A stretch of 64,000 nt of DNA, from contig JAOWBW010000006.1 of assembly GCA_026119855.1 (NCBI GenBank), positions 806,001 to 870,000 on the forward strand, written 5' to 3'. Position 1 is the first letter of the stretch. Each line of letters starts with the position of its first letter. The notes under the pieces are model-generated. The model saw only the letters and a program-made list of their open reading frames with translations, had not been told where the DNA came from and searched no databases. Shown here piece by piece: positions 35,453 through 47,412 of this stretch. The position numbers and the translations under genes are program-made. The DNA is from Campanula takesimana. Taxonomy: Eukaryota; Streptophyta; Magnoliopsida; Asterales; Campanulaceae.

Positions 35453-36906
35453 TGTTGGTCCCAAAGGGCAACAAGGGTATGAAAAATAGCTAGAGGGGGG
35501 TGAATAGCTGTTTTAAAATTCTTTTCGTACCCTTGAAAAACTCAATTGCAAATGTGCACTTTATCAAGTAAGCGTTATTAAATGCGCCTAAGTGAGTGAG
35601 TGAAATGCACAGCGGAATTTAGTAATGAAAATAGGCGCAAAGTGTGATAAAGGGGCGCGCACACACTCTAAGTATTTTGGCTCAAAGTGGTTGAAATAAG
35701 GAACTAAGGCAAATGATATAACAACACAACACAATTCAGTTCAATCAATCTACAATGAGTAAACAAGCAAATAGTGAGTGAAAATAATAACTTGAAAGAA
35801 ATGACAAGATAATAACACAAGCTATTTGGAGAGGTTCGATCAATGAAAGATCTACGTCCTCTACCAAGATGGTTAGTCTTGGATTTCTAATGGAGATCTT
35901 ATATAATGAGTGAGTGTTACAAATTACAATGTTTGAGCTAATACACTAACTCAAGATCTATAACTATGAAAGAACAAATCCAAAACAATAACCGGTGTAT
36001 CTCTAAAAGATGGATCTAAATGATCAAACTTAAAGAGGTGCGTGTGTGTTTAGTATCAAGGCTCTTTAGATCTTTGAGATGGAGAGCACAAGAAACTAAA
36101 GTGTTATGGCTTGAAGATCTGGGCTAAGGATGAAGGTATGAAGATGTTCTTGAGAAATCTGGAAAAACGAAGGCAATCTTCAAATCTTCAACAAATGCTT
36201 TGAGAGAGAAATTCTTGAAATTCTTAGCAAAACTCAGCAACTTCAAAATGTTGAAGTTATGGGGTATTTATAGTGAACTTCAAAAAAACTATCCGTTGGA
36301 AATCCTTGTGGATAAGATGAGCTGTCGCTCGTTGATTGGAGCATGCATATATTATGGCCATTTTGACACTCAACATAAATGTGACCGTTGTGGACACGTG
36401 TCAATAGATTAGGCGCATATGCATCTTTAACCACCGTTGGATTATTGGCGTAATTTGAATTCTCTTCAAGTCTTCGAGTCTTCAATAAATCACTGAGTGT
36501 TGAATAAACACTTTGAGGCGCATTGAGCCAAGAGGCGCATTGAGCCAAGAGGCGCACAGAAGCGTGCGCTTAAATCAAGGGGCGCAGAGGCGCGTAACAT
36601 AGCTTATGAAGAAATCCTTATGCGCGCGCTCTAAATGGCGCATGGCGCGAATGTAGAAGGCGCGTGGCGCGTGGCGCAGGAGGCGCATAAGCGCGGCTCA
36701 AACTCACTGAGTGATTTTTCTTGAAACTTGATCTTCTTGCCCTATTTCTAAGCCTATTCTATAACAATGGACAACTTAAAAAATGAAGTGTAAATACTTC
36801 TTACATGTGGGTCTAAAGTCCATGAAATAAAACTTAGGTGATGGATCAATCAAATCTAATAAATTCTATTACATTAAAACTGAGATTTGCGTGGGCATAC
36901 CCAACA
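35453..36906 (-). repeat. 3' LTR of the SIRE-like element
   Basis: Matches 47413-48870 with scattered small indels. The TATA box CTATAAATACCC is at 36262-36273 (complement). A cluster of TGCGCC/GCGCGC words fills 36410-36690. Confidence 0.9.
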
Positions 36907-36919
36907 ATCTCCCCCTATT
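36907..36919 (-). other. Polypurine tract of the SIRE-like element
   Basis: The minus strand reads AATAGGGGGAGAT directly before the LTR start TGTTGG. Confidence 0.85.
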
Positions 36920-37431
36920 TGATTGATGCCATTACCTACTATATCAAGGACAAACATTATACTTGATAAAAACATGTCCAAATGAATGAAATTGGTAATT
37001 CATGTCTCAAGTTAATGTACACACTAGTCCAAAATATAGATTCCTAATCTATTCCAATAAGAATAAAGAGTTACATATGGAAAGATAGAAACAACAGTTT
37101 AACACATTCAAGATGATATATGATTTTTAGTTTTGAAATGTGTTTAAACCAAGTTTAAACTTGATGCATGAAAGTATGGAACAATTCAATATGATGCATA
37201 TGAATTTAAACAATATTCATTGTTCTACAAACAAAGAGTTTGAGTGAACAAGGTTTGATAATAAGTGATGCATTGTTCTCATTAAAACTTGGGGTGTAAG
37301 AGTTACAAATTACAAGTTTCGAATAGAACAAAAACAAAAGGTGCTAAAACAAGTAAGCACAAAATCACTAACACAAGAGTTGATTCTATTACAAAAAGGT
37401 TCTAAAAACTTACAAACAAAAATAGTAGAAA

Positions 37432-39655
37432 CTAAGGGTTGGGAGGCGCATCATCTTCCTTCAATCCTTCAACGATCTCTGAAACAGAACGCTGAATTTG
37501 TTTTGCGAGCTGATGACTACGGTTCGCTAACCCTTGAGTGTCAGTGACACTGGAGTGAGTGGCAGTGATACCGTCTCTAATGTAACTCAAGTGATTCACA
37601 TTGATGTTTTGGTATTCATCAATGGAACGCTGAGTGATTTGCTGCTGCTGTGAAATATTTTCTTCTAAGATTTGAATGTGAGCTTCAATGGCATTTTGAG
37701 CCGTGATAATGTCGGAAGAAATATGTTCGGCGCGTCTTTCAGAGCTAGAGTGAGCAGCAGTAAAGTGAGTGACGACCAATTCTTTCAAGACATCCAACTT
37801 TGATACTAGCACATTCATGTTGGATTGAGACGCAGCAGACTGAGGTATGAAAGTAGGCGCAGAAGCGGTGGTTTGCGCCTGATCAGTATGAGGTAGAACC
37901 TGAGTCTGCGCCGGAGGAGGAGAAGGAGCAGAAAGTTTTTCCTTGAGAGAGTTCATCTCCCCCTAATGGCAGCGATCTCTTCAGATTGATCAGTGAGTAA
38001 GGAAGTAAGAAGCTCAAATTGAGACTTTATATGGTCTGTCCTTGCTCTAAATTTGCTTGCCCCTGCTGCAAAGAATGAAGAATGGAAAGTACCTCGCTCA
38101 ATCGGGAGCAGCATGGAGGAGGCGCAGGGGTAGATAGGGGCGCATTATCTTGAAGGGGCGCAGAAGGAGATGGAGGCGCAAGAGGAGGTGAATGAGTAGG
38201 AGACTCAAATTCATCTTCAGTTTCAACATCAACAGTTTCAACAACAACTGTTTCAACATCAATAGTTTCTGTTGTGATCTGATCTGGTCCAGGTGGAGGC
38301 GCAACTGGAGAAGGAGTGCGCTGAGGGATGGTCTCTTGCTCCCCCTGAACTGGTTCCTCTAAGTCTGAAACATCATCGCCAAAAAAATCAGAGAGAAGAG
38401 AGTTGTACCCTTGACACGTTGGTCCGTTGAAATTTGAATGAGGGCGCACGGGGAGAGGAGGCGCGTTGAGTAGGTGCGCGCTGGGTAGGCGCGGAAACAG
38501 AAGGCCCTTTCTCAATATCAGCGCTTGATCCAGCGCCTTTCATGCGCTCTAACTTTTCTGACTCAGCAGCTTGTTTGGCTTGAAAATCTTCATCTCTTTT
38601 CTTTGAGCCTCAAGCCTGCTGGCTTCCTGCGCTAGCCTTAGATCTCGCTCTTCATCAGATTCAAATCTGGTACGTTTGATAGGCGCACGAGGGGTCATCA
38701 ACCACTCGTTTTCCTTTGCTTTTATCTGCGCCTGGCACGGGATCAGCGCTTTGTCTAGCGCTTGCCTTCACTGCACTCTTTATCAATGGTGCGCTTTTAA
38801 GGACAGGCGCATCATCTGACTCTGTGTCTTCATCAACTAAGCCTTCAACAGTCTTGATTTGAATTCCTTTGGCGCGCTTTGTAGGCTTCTTTCTGCGCTT
38901 CTTGAGGTCCAAATTCGCTTTACCAAACATTGGAACATCATTGATCTTATATTCAGGATTCTCATTCAAAAACTTAACTAACTCAGGGTAAGTTAGAAAA
39001 AGTTTTGTGAGAAGAAGGCAGTGTGAGCGGAATCGGGTCTTTCCATCACTCTTGTTCTTCACAAATTTATCAATCTGCTCACGCAGTGTCTTGAACAGAA
39101 TGTGAGGCCAGTGAAGCTTCTCCTTGGCCATGATGGCAGCTGTGTATTCCCATTGTTCCCCGTGAATCGGTTCACGTTCCCAGTTTTGAAAACAATTGAA
39201 GTTCCCACCAAGTGCGCGATGTGAGTCAAGAGTTCTCCACCATCTCGAATTTCGGTGTTTTTGATATTGTTTTGAAGCGTGGGAATATTTAGAAGTGAGG
39301 CAGCCATCCTGTTCTGATCATCAACAGAGTAAGTCATCGGACGCCCAATAATGCGATCTTCACCCGTAGATGGAAAACCAAGCAAGTGTCGAATCACAGA
39401 TGATGAAATATGGACGTCAACATTTTGAACGCGAGCCTCAATCCGGTAGTGAGTGAGCCCATTTACATCAATTTCCACTAGAACAGCAGTGGAAAAGAAC
39501 TCATCCACGAGGAGCGCAGAATAGAAATTTTGATCCATGGTGAATAAGGGGAGCAGACCAGCTACGCGCAGAGTCTCTATGATTTCTCGCCCAATTACTT
39601 CACCAGACAACTCTAATAGATCAAGAGTTTCTTCTAATTTGAAATTTGCAAGGTC
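37432..39655 (-). pseudogene. Third ORF (env-like position), main exon, frameshifted
   Basis: On the minus strand this begins after a splice-acceptor-like TTTTTTTCAG at 39656. The N-terminal domain (39655-~39160, LANFKLEETLDLLELSG through ISSSVIRHLLGFPSTGEDRI) resembles the 'putative plant transposon protein' domain found in plant retroelements. Next come a Lys/Arg-rich stretch (KKRRKKPTKRAKG), a Glu/Lys-rich helix, and a Pro/Ser/Thr-rich region with repeated VETVDVET (38515-38027). A C-terminal helical, coiled-coil-like segment follows (37956-37432), with a stop after DAPPNP. At least three single-base frameshifts (~39165, ~38590, a G-run at ~37965) break it. A proline-rich region followed by a coiled coil recalls the env-like ORF of SIRE elements, but no signal peptide or membrane anchor is visible, so envelope function is not supported. 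Confidence 0.6.
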
Positions 39656-40564
39656 CTGAAAAAAATGATTGATGTTAGAAGTGACATAGGCGCATAGAAA
39701 CATAAAATGATCAAAGTAACATAGGCGCATGAAATATATAGGCGCATAATTGAATCAGGCGCACAAAATTATAGAGAATCAAGGCGCATGATTGAATTAG
39801 GCGCATGAAATATTAAAGGCGCATAGAGTTACAAGGCGCATAATATGGTTCTATGTGAATACTAAGAAAAAATAAAACAACGAATTTTGACTAAGTACGA
39901 AGTTAGGCGCATAAGGTTTTAGGCGCAGAATGATTTAAGCGCATATACAAGTAGAGGCGCAGAAAGCATTCAGGCGCATAAAAGAATAGGCGCATAAAGA
40001 AGTATATAGGCGCATATCGTGTAAAATTTTTACTTAGCAAAAACAAACAACAAGTATTCAAATGAAAGAAATGAAAATCAAAAAGTTCAAATTTTCGAAA
40101 ACACGATAGAAAATTTTAAGAGACCAAAACATGCAAGAATGACGAAGAACACGAAGAACGACCCTTGAATGCTCGAAGAACACCAAGAACACGAAAATCA
40201 TGAAACTTCACCAAACTAGACAAATAATATATCAAAATGACCGCATGACAACAAGGAATCTAAATATGTAAACAAAAATATGAACCAATGAAAGCACAAT
40301 GATCAAAAGAATGACCGAAAAATTTGAAAAAATTTGAAAACAAAAATTCAGATTTGTAACAAAGAAAGCATTGATCGTTGAAATGTTGGATTTAAAAGAT
40401 TCGAAATCATGAATGGAACACAACCCAACAAACGATATAGAAAACGGATCATCGAAACAAGAGAAATCAAAGGAAAAAATCCGGATTTGAAAATGACGAA
40501 AAAGCACTAAAATGACGAAAAAAAATATTCAGAAATATAAGAGTTTAAGGTTGAGAATTCATAC
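39656..40564 (-). other. Putative intron in the third ORF, packed with TGCGCC words
   Basis: The donor ATG|GTATGA (40564) and acceptor TTTTTTTCAG|GAC (39656) bracket 909 bp in which all frames are closed. Splicing would join a 14-codon first exon (see next entry) to the main ORF in phase 0 at both sides. About 15 copies of ATGCGCC occur between 40015 and 39685, spaced ~20 bp. Inferred from sequence only. Confidence 0.5.
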
Positions 40565-40606
40565 CATTTCGTCTTGTGTAGATGTTGATGCTTTCTTAGG
40601 ACCCAT
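40565..40606 (-). CDS. Putative first exon of the third ORF
   Basis: ATG at 40606 opens MGPKKASTSTQDEM, followed directly by GTATGA. Upstream (40625-40730) the minus strand is CT-rich, as in plant 5' untranslated regions, suggesting a separate or spliced transcript. The exon is too short for domain evidence; it is proposed because donor, phase and acceptor agree. Confidence 0.4.
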
Positions 40607-41555
40607 AAACTTTATGTATATATAGAAAATGAAGAAGAAAAATGAAGATGGAGAGAGAGAGATACGAGTCTGGGAGAGAGAGAGACGGGGAGAGAGAGAG
40701 AGAGGAGAGTTGGTAGGAGGAGAGTGAAGGTGATGATGATATATAGGTTAGGTTTAAATTTTGCACAGATATGAAAAAATACAGTCAAAAATTTAAAAAG
40801 ATGGGAAGTTGAAAGGATGGCATTTATGAGGGATTTTGAAAAATGGCGGCTCATCATGACAAAAAGGACGTTCATTAATGAGGGATTTTTGGGATTTGAA
40901 GGGCATTAATGGCTGAATGACCTAAAGTGTCATGATGTGACATTTAGGTTTTTGAAAAACTGCTCCACTTTCCCTTTAAGTGTATGAGCAATTTTGACTA
41001 ATTTTTGCACAAACACCAAAAACATCTATTTTGGTGTAAGTTTGGGGTGCAAGAAATATATCCCAGAAAATAAATTTTTCGAAAAGCGTAAAACGAGGGA
41101 AAAATTTAATTGCACAAGTACCCTTGAACAATTAATGGAATGTCAAAAGACATAGATTCCTATAATAAATGAACAGAATTAAACATACCTGGTACTTGTG
41201 TATTTAATACGTTCAATCATTGAAATTGAATTTTGAGAAATGATTGAGCCGCAATAGTTAATGCGCGCATGAAGGGGCGCATTACTTCAGCAAGGCGCAT
41301 ACTCATCTAGGCGCATTATTCATCAAGGCGCATAAAGAGATGTTTAAGGGCGCATAAGCGTTTTAAGCGCATGGATTGATAGGCGCGCATGGATTGTGCG
41401 CGCAGAAAATGAGGGATGGGCGCGCAGTTAGTAAGGCGCATAGATGGCGCATAGTTTCCTTGAAACTTTGAGAAATTGATTTAATCATTTGTACCTAATA
41501 TACTCATAACTCAACACAAACATAAATCATTAGTATTGACAAAACTATATTGAAT
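40607..41555 (-). other. Spacer between RNase H and third ORF
   Basis: Non-coding. Has a CT-rich block (40650-40730, complement) and a second dense cluster of TGCGCC words (41265-41455, about a dozen). Nothing else recognised. Confidence 0.6.
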
Positions 41556-43029
41556 TTAGTTGAGTTCAAGCATACCCATTTCACCTCTCAAAAACATGAA
41601 CCGTTTCGCGTCAAGTGCTTTCGTTAGAATGTCGGCGATTTGATAGTCGGTTCCCACGTGTTCCAAATGTATATTGCCTTTCTCCACGTGGTCTTTGAGG
41701 AAGTGATATTTGATGTCGATGTGCTTGGTCTTTGAGTGCATGACAGGATTTTCAGAAACCGCAATTGTTGATGTATTGTCGCAGTAGATGGGACAATTTT
41801 CTTCGATGATATCATAGTCCACCAATTGCTGCTTCATCCAAAGTATTTGACAACAACAACTTCCCGCAGCGATATATTCGGCTTCGGTTGTTGAAACAGA
41901 TACAGAAGCTTGTTTCTTACTTGCCCATGACACAAGTCGATATCCGAGGAAATGACAGGTGCCACTAGTGCTTTTCCTATCAATTGTGCACGCTGCATAA
42001 TCCGCATCTGAATAACCTACAAGTTTAAAGTTCGAATCTTTGGTGTACCAAAGTCCAAGGTTAACAGTGCCAGAGAGATATCTTATAATACGTTTCACAG
42101 CAATTAAGTGTGCTTCTCTAGGGTCGGATTGATAACGAGCACAAACACAAACACTAAACATAATATCGGGCCTACTAGCAGTAAGATAAAGGAGTGAGCC
42201 AATCATACCTCGATAGAGCGTTTGATCAACACGTTTACCTTTTAGATCTTTGTCGAGTTTGTTGCCGGTGGCCATTGGAGTATCGTATGCTTTAGCGTTC
42301 TCAAGTCCAAACTTCTTGATTAAGTCCTTTGTGTATTTGGCTTGATTGATAAAGATGCCTTCACTCATTTGCTTGATTTGAAGCCCGAGGAAGAATGTGA
42401 GTTCTCCCATCATGCTCATTTCAAACTTGCTCTTCATTAGTTTCTCAAACGCTTGCACAACAATTCATTAGTAGAACCAAATATAATATCATCAACATAA
42501 ATTTGAACAAGTAATTTATGACCATTATGTTTGGCAATGAAAAGAGTTGTATCGATTTTACCGCGAGTGAAGCCTTTTTCGATGAGAAACTTTGATAGTG
42601 TATCATACCATGCTCTTGGTGCTTGTTTGAGTCCATACAAAGCTTTCTGGAGTTTGTACACATGATTTGGAAATTGTGAATCTTCAAACCCAGGTGGTTG
42701 AGCAACATAGACTTGTTCTTGGAGTTCACCATTTAGAAACGCGCTCTTCACATCCATTTGATATAACTTGAAGTTTTTGTGAGCGGCGTAAGCTAGAAAT
42801 AATCTGATAGCTTCAAGTCTTGCTACGGGCGCAAAAGTTTCATCGTAGTCAATTCCTTCTTCTTGCCTATAGCCTTGTGCAACCAATCTTGCTTTGTTTC
42901 TCGTGATGGTTCCATTCTCATCCATCTTGTTCCTGAACACCCATTTGTACCAATCACTCCATGATCATTTGGTCTTGGAACTAGAGTCCAAACCTTACAT
43001 CGTTCAAATTGATTGAGTTCTTCTTGCAT
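41556..43029 (-). pseudogene. Copia reverse transcriptase and RNase H (SIRE-like element)
   Basis: Read on the minus strand. RT begins in 43029-42945 (MQEELNQFERCKVWTLVPRP) and shifts frame near 42945. It continues in 42940-42437 with KARLVAQGYRQEEGIDYDET, YQMDVKSAFLNGELQEQVYV, KALYGLKQAPRAWYD and the catalytic YVDD box. It shifts frame again near 42450 and ends in 42458-41556 with the RT connection and RNase H: YSDADYAACTIDRKSTSGT, TTEAEYIAAG, CDNTSTIAVSENPVMHSKTK and ADILTKAL. All RT and RNase H motifs expected of a functional Copia pol are present; only the frame is broken. Confidence 0.92.
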
Positions 43030-44317
43030 TGCAACAACCCAATTAGGATCTTGGAGCGCTTCATCAGCCTTCTTCGGTTCAATTTGAGAGATAAAAGCAG
43101 TGTAAGCATCAAAGTTTGTAGCTCTCCTTGTACGAACACCAACTTGTAGATCACCGATGATATTAGCAATTGGGTGACCTCTAACTTCACGAATTTCAGG
43201 AGGTAAGTTAGGTTGAGTCGTAGAAACTTGAAGGTCTTCAATTGGTACATCTTCACCAGATTCAAAGTCATTGAAATTTGGGGTTGAACTGGCTCAGAAT
43301 TGAAATTTGGGTTTACACCAGATGCAGCAGTAGAAATAGGCGCGTGAGAGGAATCATGAGGCGCATCATTTGAGTGAGGCGCATAGATGATTCACCAGGC
43401 GCATTATACATTGAATTAGGCGCATTTGATGTAGATGGATTTCCTTGTGTTGATAGATTCTGATCTTGAGTGGGCGCAACATAAATAGGAGCACCTGTAT
43501 CATTTAGCTCAATAGAATCATCAGCAACATTTGGAGCCAAATGTGGCTCAAGGAGAGAATGTTCATCAAATGTAACATGTACAGATTCAACTATCACTAA
43601 TGTAGTTCTATTAAAAACACGAAAAGCTTTAGAGTGTTTGGCATACCCAACAAAAATACCTTCGTCGGCTTTGGCATCGAATTTACCTCTATGTTCGTTT
43701 CCGTTGTAGAGGATATAACATTTGCAACCAAAGATCTTGAAGAATGCAATGTTGGGAGTTCTACCACGCCAAAGTTCATACGGAGTCTTGTTGTGAAGTT
43801 TGTTGATGAGGGAACGATTTTGAGTAAAACATGCAGTGTTGATAGCTTCTTCCCAAAAGTACTTAGGCAATTTAGCTTCAGCTATCATCGTCTTTCCCGC
43901 TTCAATCAACGTTCTATTCTTTCGTTCAACAACGCCATTTTGTTGAGGGACTCCGGCGGTTGAAAAGTTGTGATCTATCCCATGATCTTCACAATATCGA
44001 GCAACACCGTTGTTTTTGAATTCTGTTCCATTGTCGGATCGAACACTAACGATGTCATCTTCTTTTTGGGTTTGGAGCAGTCGAAATAAGGTAGTGAGAA
44101 TATCATAACAATCATCTTTTGTAATCATCATCTCTACCCATGTATATCTTGAATAATCATCCACCACAACTAGAGTATACTTGTTTCTTCGAATGCTTGC
44201 GGTGGAAACTGGTCCAAATAGATCAATGTGAAGCAGTTGCAAACATCTTGTAGTTGAGGATTTGACTTGCTTGAAAATGACTGCTTCGGTTGTTTGCCAA
44301 GTTGACATGCGGCGCAC
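43030..44317 (-). pseudogene. Copia integrase and linker (SIRE-like element)
   Basis: The integrase core carries HIDLFGPV, VVDDYSRYTWV, SDNGTEFKN and the catalytic Glu in QQNGVVERKNRTL, followed by the C-terminal block GCKCYILYNGNEHRGKFDAK. The linker to RT (43450-43320) contains several TGCGCC words, read as Ala-Pro or Met-Arg-Leu depending on frame. The reading frame is lost near 43310 and resumes in another frame toward RT. Confidence 0.9.
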
Positions 44318-44877
44318 TTTTTGTCATGATGATCAGCAACCTTGGGAAGTCCTTTGACAAGATTATTCCTGCTGAGTTTAGATAGATACTTGAAGTTCAA
44401 GTGACTTAAGCGCTTGTGCCACAGCCAACTATTTTCGTTCACACTTTTTGCTACAAAACAAAGATTAGTACTAGAGTTCATACTATGGAAATCAATAATA
44501 TAAATATTTGTCTTACGATATCCCGTGAGTAAGATAGCTCCAGTTTTGCCATTCTTGATAAGACATTGCGTTGAAGTGAAATGGCATTCTAATCCTTTGT
44601 CGCAGAATTGAGATATGGATAATAAGTTGTGCTTGAGCCCTTCGACGAGTGAGACTCTTTCAATGCACACTTTGTCTTTCTTGAGCTTTCCATATGCTAC
44701 AACTTGACCTTTGTTATTATCGCCAAATGTTACGGAGGGACCTCTTTCTTCATGGACATCTTCTAATAAGGATTCATCTCCAGTCATGTGTCTTGAACAC
44801 CCACTATCGAGAATCCATTCATAATTTCTAGCTTTTGAAGATCCAGCCATGAAACAAAGAACCTGAAATATAGACAT
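44170..44877 (-). pseudogene. Copia protease and GAG-pre-integrase (SIRE-like element)
   Basis: The protease active site ILDSGCSRHMTGD is present. The zinc-binding GAG-pre-integrase segment WLWHKRLSHLNFKYLSKLSR with CAACQLGKQ follows. The ORF overlaps the integrase ORF in another frame, showing a frameshift near 44260. Confidence 0.9.
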
Positions 44878-45063
44878 TTAAGCAGGTCCCCTTTATTCCT
44901 TTTGGGTCCTAGGGTTAGCAACTTTTGACAACCCACTCTTGCTTGACCTTAGGATTTTTACGTCCTTTGGCATTGGGAGTGAATCGCAAAAGGCATTCCA
45001 CGGCCTTGTGTCCTGAACAATCACAAATGGAACAATGATGAAAGCCACCAATCACATGAGTTT

Positions 45064-46529
45064 TCACAAACTCTTTACTTTTCTTGGGGATGGCATTCTT
45101 CTTTGGGTCAATGAACTAGCCTTAACAAAATCTTTCTTTTGAAATTTTGGAGCGCTTTTTCTCGGAGGGCGCATAGGGCTAGGAGGCGCACGGCGATGAG
45201 GCGCGTGGCTCTTAGGCGCATAATGAGCACTCGGAGAAGGAGCGCGCCTATTTTCAAGAATGATTTTGCTAGGAGATGGTTCATCTGTAGCTATATCTTT
45301 CCCATTAGCTTTCCCAAATTGCTTCGTTGGGTAGACATAATGGAATGTTTGTCTCTTGACTTTTTCCTGTCCTTTACCCATTGAATTAGAATGTTTTTCC
45401 TTGGGAATTTCAAAAGTTTGTTGGTTGGTAAATTCACTATCTCTTTCAGCACAGACATCACATTTAAAGTTGTCACTAGTTGATGAGAATCCCAAGCCAC
45501 TTTTATCACCACTGACTTTTTGGGACTCAAATATATTCTCCATAGTGACACGAGAATTGGACCACTCATTTGTAATCTTTTTAAGATCAGTAATTTGAGC
45601 AACCAATTCATCGTTTTGAACTTTAAGAAGTGAGTTCTGTTCTGTTAGAAAAGTGTTTTTAACAGTAAGAGGAGTCATGCTCTTTATCTGCTCCTTAAGG
45701 AGGGTGAGTTCAGATTTAAGTAGAGATTTCTCGGTCTTAAGCTGGGAAATTTCATCACATGATAGTGCTAAAGCTTCCTTCATACTATCAAATCTAGTGA
45801 TTACCTTTTCAGCCTTTTGAACAATTTTTCTTGTTCAGCAATCACTTCATCATCATTGATTTTGGAGATTGGAGCAGTTGGTTCAACCTGTGGTCTAATG
45901 TATGCTCCTTTTCTCAATTTGTTCCTTGCTCCAAGATCACATCGTGAGAATAACAATCCACCATCGTTTTGAGCCGGAGTGAGAAATCCTTGTTCAACGA
46001 GCTCGCTGATGGTTGGTCCTTTCTTCTTTTTCACTTCTTGAAAACCTGCAGATTTCTTGATAGGTTTATTCAAGGCATTCATATCGGGAACATCCTTGGA
46101 GAAGTCATCATCAGAATCATAAGCATCAACTTCATCATCATTTGCCATCAAACAAACGAGTCCATCATCGGAATCTTCATCGCTCTCATCGGAGTCTGTT
46201 TCAATCCAAGTGTTGTGCTCATTTGCTGGTGCTTCTTCTTCAGCAACCATTCCCTTGTGACGAGTGAACTTGGGAGTGAATTTGGGAGTATGGCTGCTCT
46301 TCTTCTGCATATATTCAAATTTGGGGATCGGGCAGCTTGATGCAAAATGTCCGGGTTTCCTGCAATTAAAACAAACAAGATCTTCTTTTCTTTTTGAATC
46401 ACTGCTCCTTGAAAACTTTTGAGGAGCTTTGCTGGTAGATCCTTGAAATTTGTTGGTTGAGCCGGGTCTTGAGAATTTTCTGAATTTTTGAAATTTCTTC
46501 ACAAATAAAGCGAAGTCTTCATCATCCAT
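45064..46529 (-). pseudogene. Gag C-terminal half with zinc knuckle and coiled coil (SIRE-like element)
   Basis: Two ORFs abut. 46529-45801 carries the CCHC knuckle CFNCRKPGHFASSCP and long acidic Asp/Ser/Glu stretches. 45783-45064 begins with a heptad-rich coiled coil (LALSCDEISQLKTEKSLLKS), then a basic region containing RRAPSPSAHYAPKSHAPHRR. The Ala-Pro repeats there are encoded by TGCGCC words. The frame changes near 45800. Confidence 0.8.
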
Positions 46530-46572
46530 GTCTAATAGCTCAGAAGTAGAAATTTTGGGATCGGAGCTTTTC

Positions 46573-47400
46573 TCATCTTGTACAGGGCGCAGGAGTAGGC
46601 GCAGGTGTAGGCGCAGCTTCTCTGTGCGCCATCATAGCCATAGATTTTGACTTTCCTTCAGTTTCGCTGATTCGTTGGAGTTTGAGTTCGTAAACTTTGA
46701 GATTTGCATATAGGTTCCTTAAAGTCCAAACATCTAAAGTTCCAGCGTCTTCAAGAGCGCTAGATTTATGTAGGTATCTTGATCCAAAAGCTTGTAGAAA
46801 ATTTACATTCAAATCTTTGTTGGTAAACTTCATGCCAAGTGAAATACATAGATTGATAATTTCACAGTAGCGTTCATAAGTTTGCCTTAAGTTTTCACCG
46901 GGGAGTTGAGAGAAATTGTTGAACCTCTTTTGAACTTCGTATTTCTTGTTCTCCTTGCAACCGTGTCTCCTTCAATATGCTCTTCAATAGCATCCCATAG
47001 CTCATTAGCAGTAGCACAATGCATGACTTGTTGTTTCATAGCCGTGCTTAGAGTGCTTAGAAGAATGTTTCTTGCTTTGCCATCATTTGCAACTCTTCTA
47101 ATTTCTTCCTCGGTCCATTCTTCCCTTGGTTTGAGAACTGTAGGTTGGGCAGCGTTGGTGCGTGGATTTGGATTCGCCTTCATCGGAATATAAGGTCCAT
47201 AAACGACGGTGTCATGGAGCCTTTCATCGATTGAGTTGAGATGAGTCAATATGCTGAATTTCCACACGTCAAAATGATCTTCATCAAGACCGGAACGTGA
47301 GTGTAGTTTGCAGTTGCCATAGGTTTTGAGTTTGCCATTTAGAATCGGCACCCAAGCTGTTAAGCTTGAAAAACGAAAAATGTTTTTTAAAGGTGTTAGC
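46573..47400 (-). pseudogene. Gag N-terminal half (SIRE-like element)
   Basis: 47400-46887 holds the capsid-type region: GLDEDHFDVWKFSILTHLNS, EEWTEEEIRRVANDGKARN and ANELWDAIEEHIEGD, as in SIRE gag. 46833-46573 continues in another frame with ALEDAGTLDVWTLRNLYANL and ends with TPAPTPAP encoded by TGCGCC-derived codons. The exact start codon is unclear; the open frame runs into the LTR. Confidence 0.8.
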
Positions 47401-47410
47401 TCTGATACCA
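47399..47410 (-). other. Primer-binding site of the SIRE-like element
   Basis: The minus strand reads TGGTATCAGAGC two bases inside the 5' LTR border (47413), complementary to initiator tRNA-Met. Confidence 0.92.
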
Positions 47411-47412
47411 CT

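Noticed and set aside
36243..36557. 104-codon minus-strand ORF in the SIRE-like LTR (and 48219-48521)
   Set aside because: Lies within LTRs, is not kept intact between the two copies, and has no domain.
37432..39655. Calling the third ORF an envelope gene
   Set aside because: No signal peptide, cleavage site or membrane anchor visible; only position and general layout match.
42981..43271. Leu-rich 96-codon minus-strand ORF
   Set aside because: Out of frame with the integrase-RT linker, which reads sensibly in another frame.
43634..43963. Plus-strand ORF of 109 codons
   Set aside because: Antisense to the integrase domain.
45969..46340. Plus-strand ORF of 123 codons
   Set aside because: Antisense to gag.
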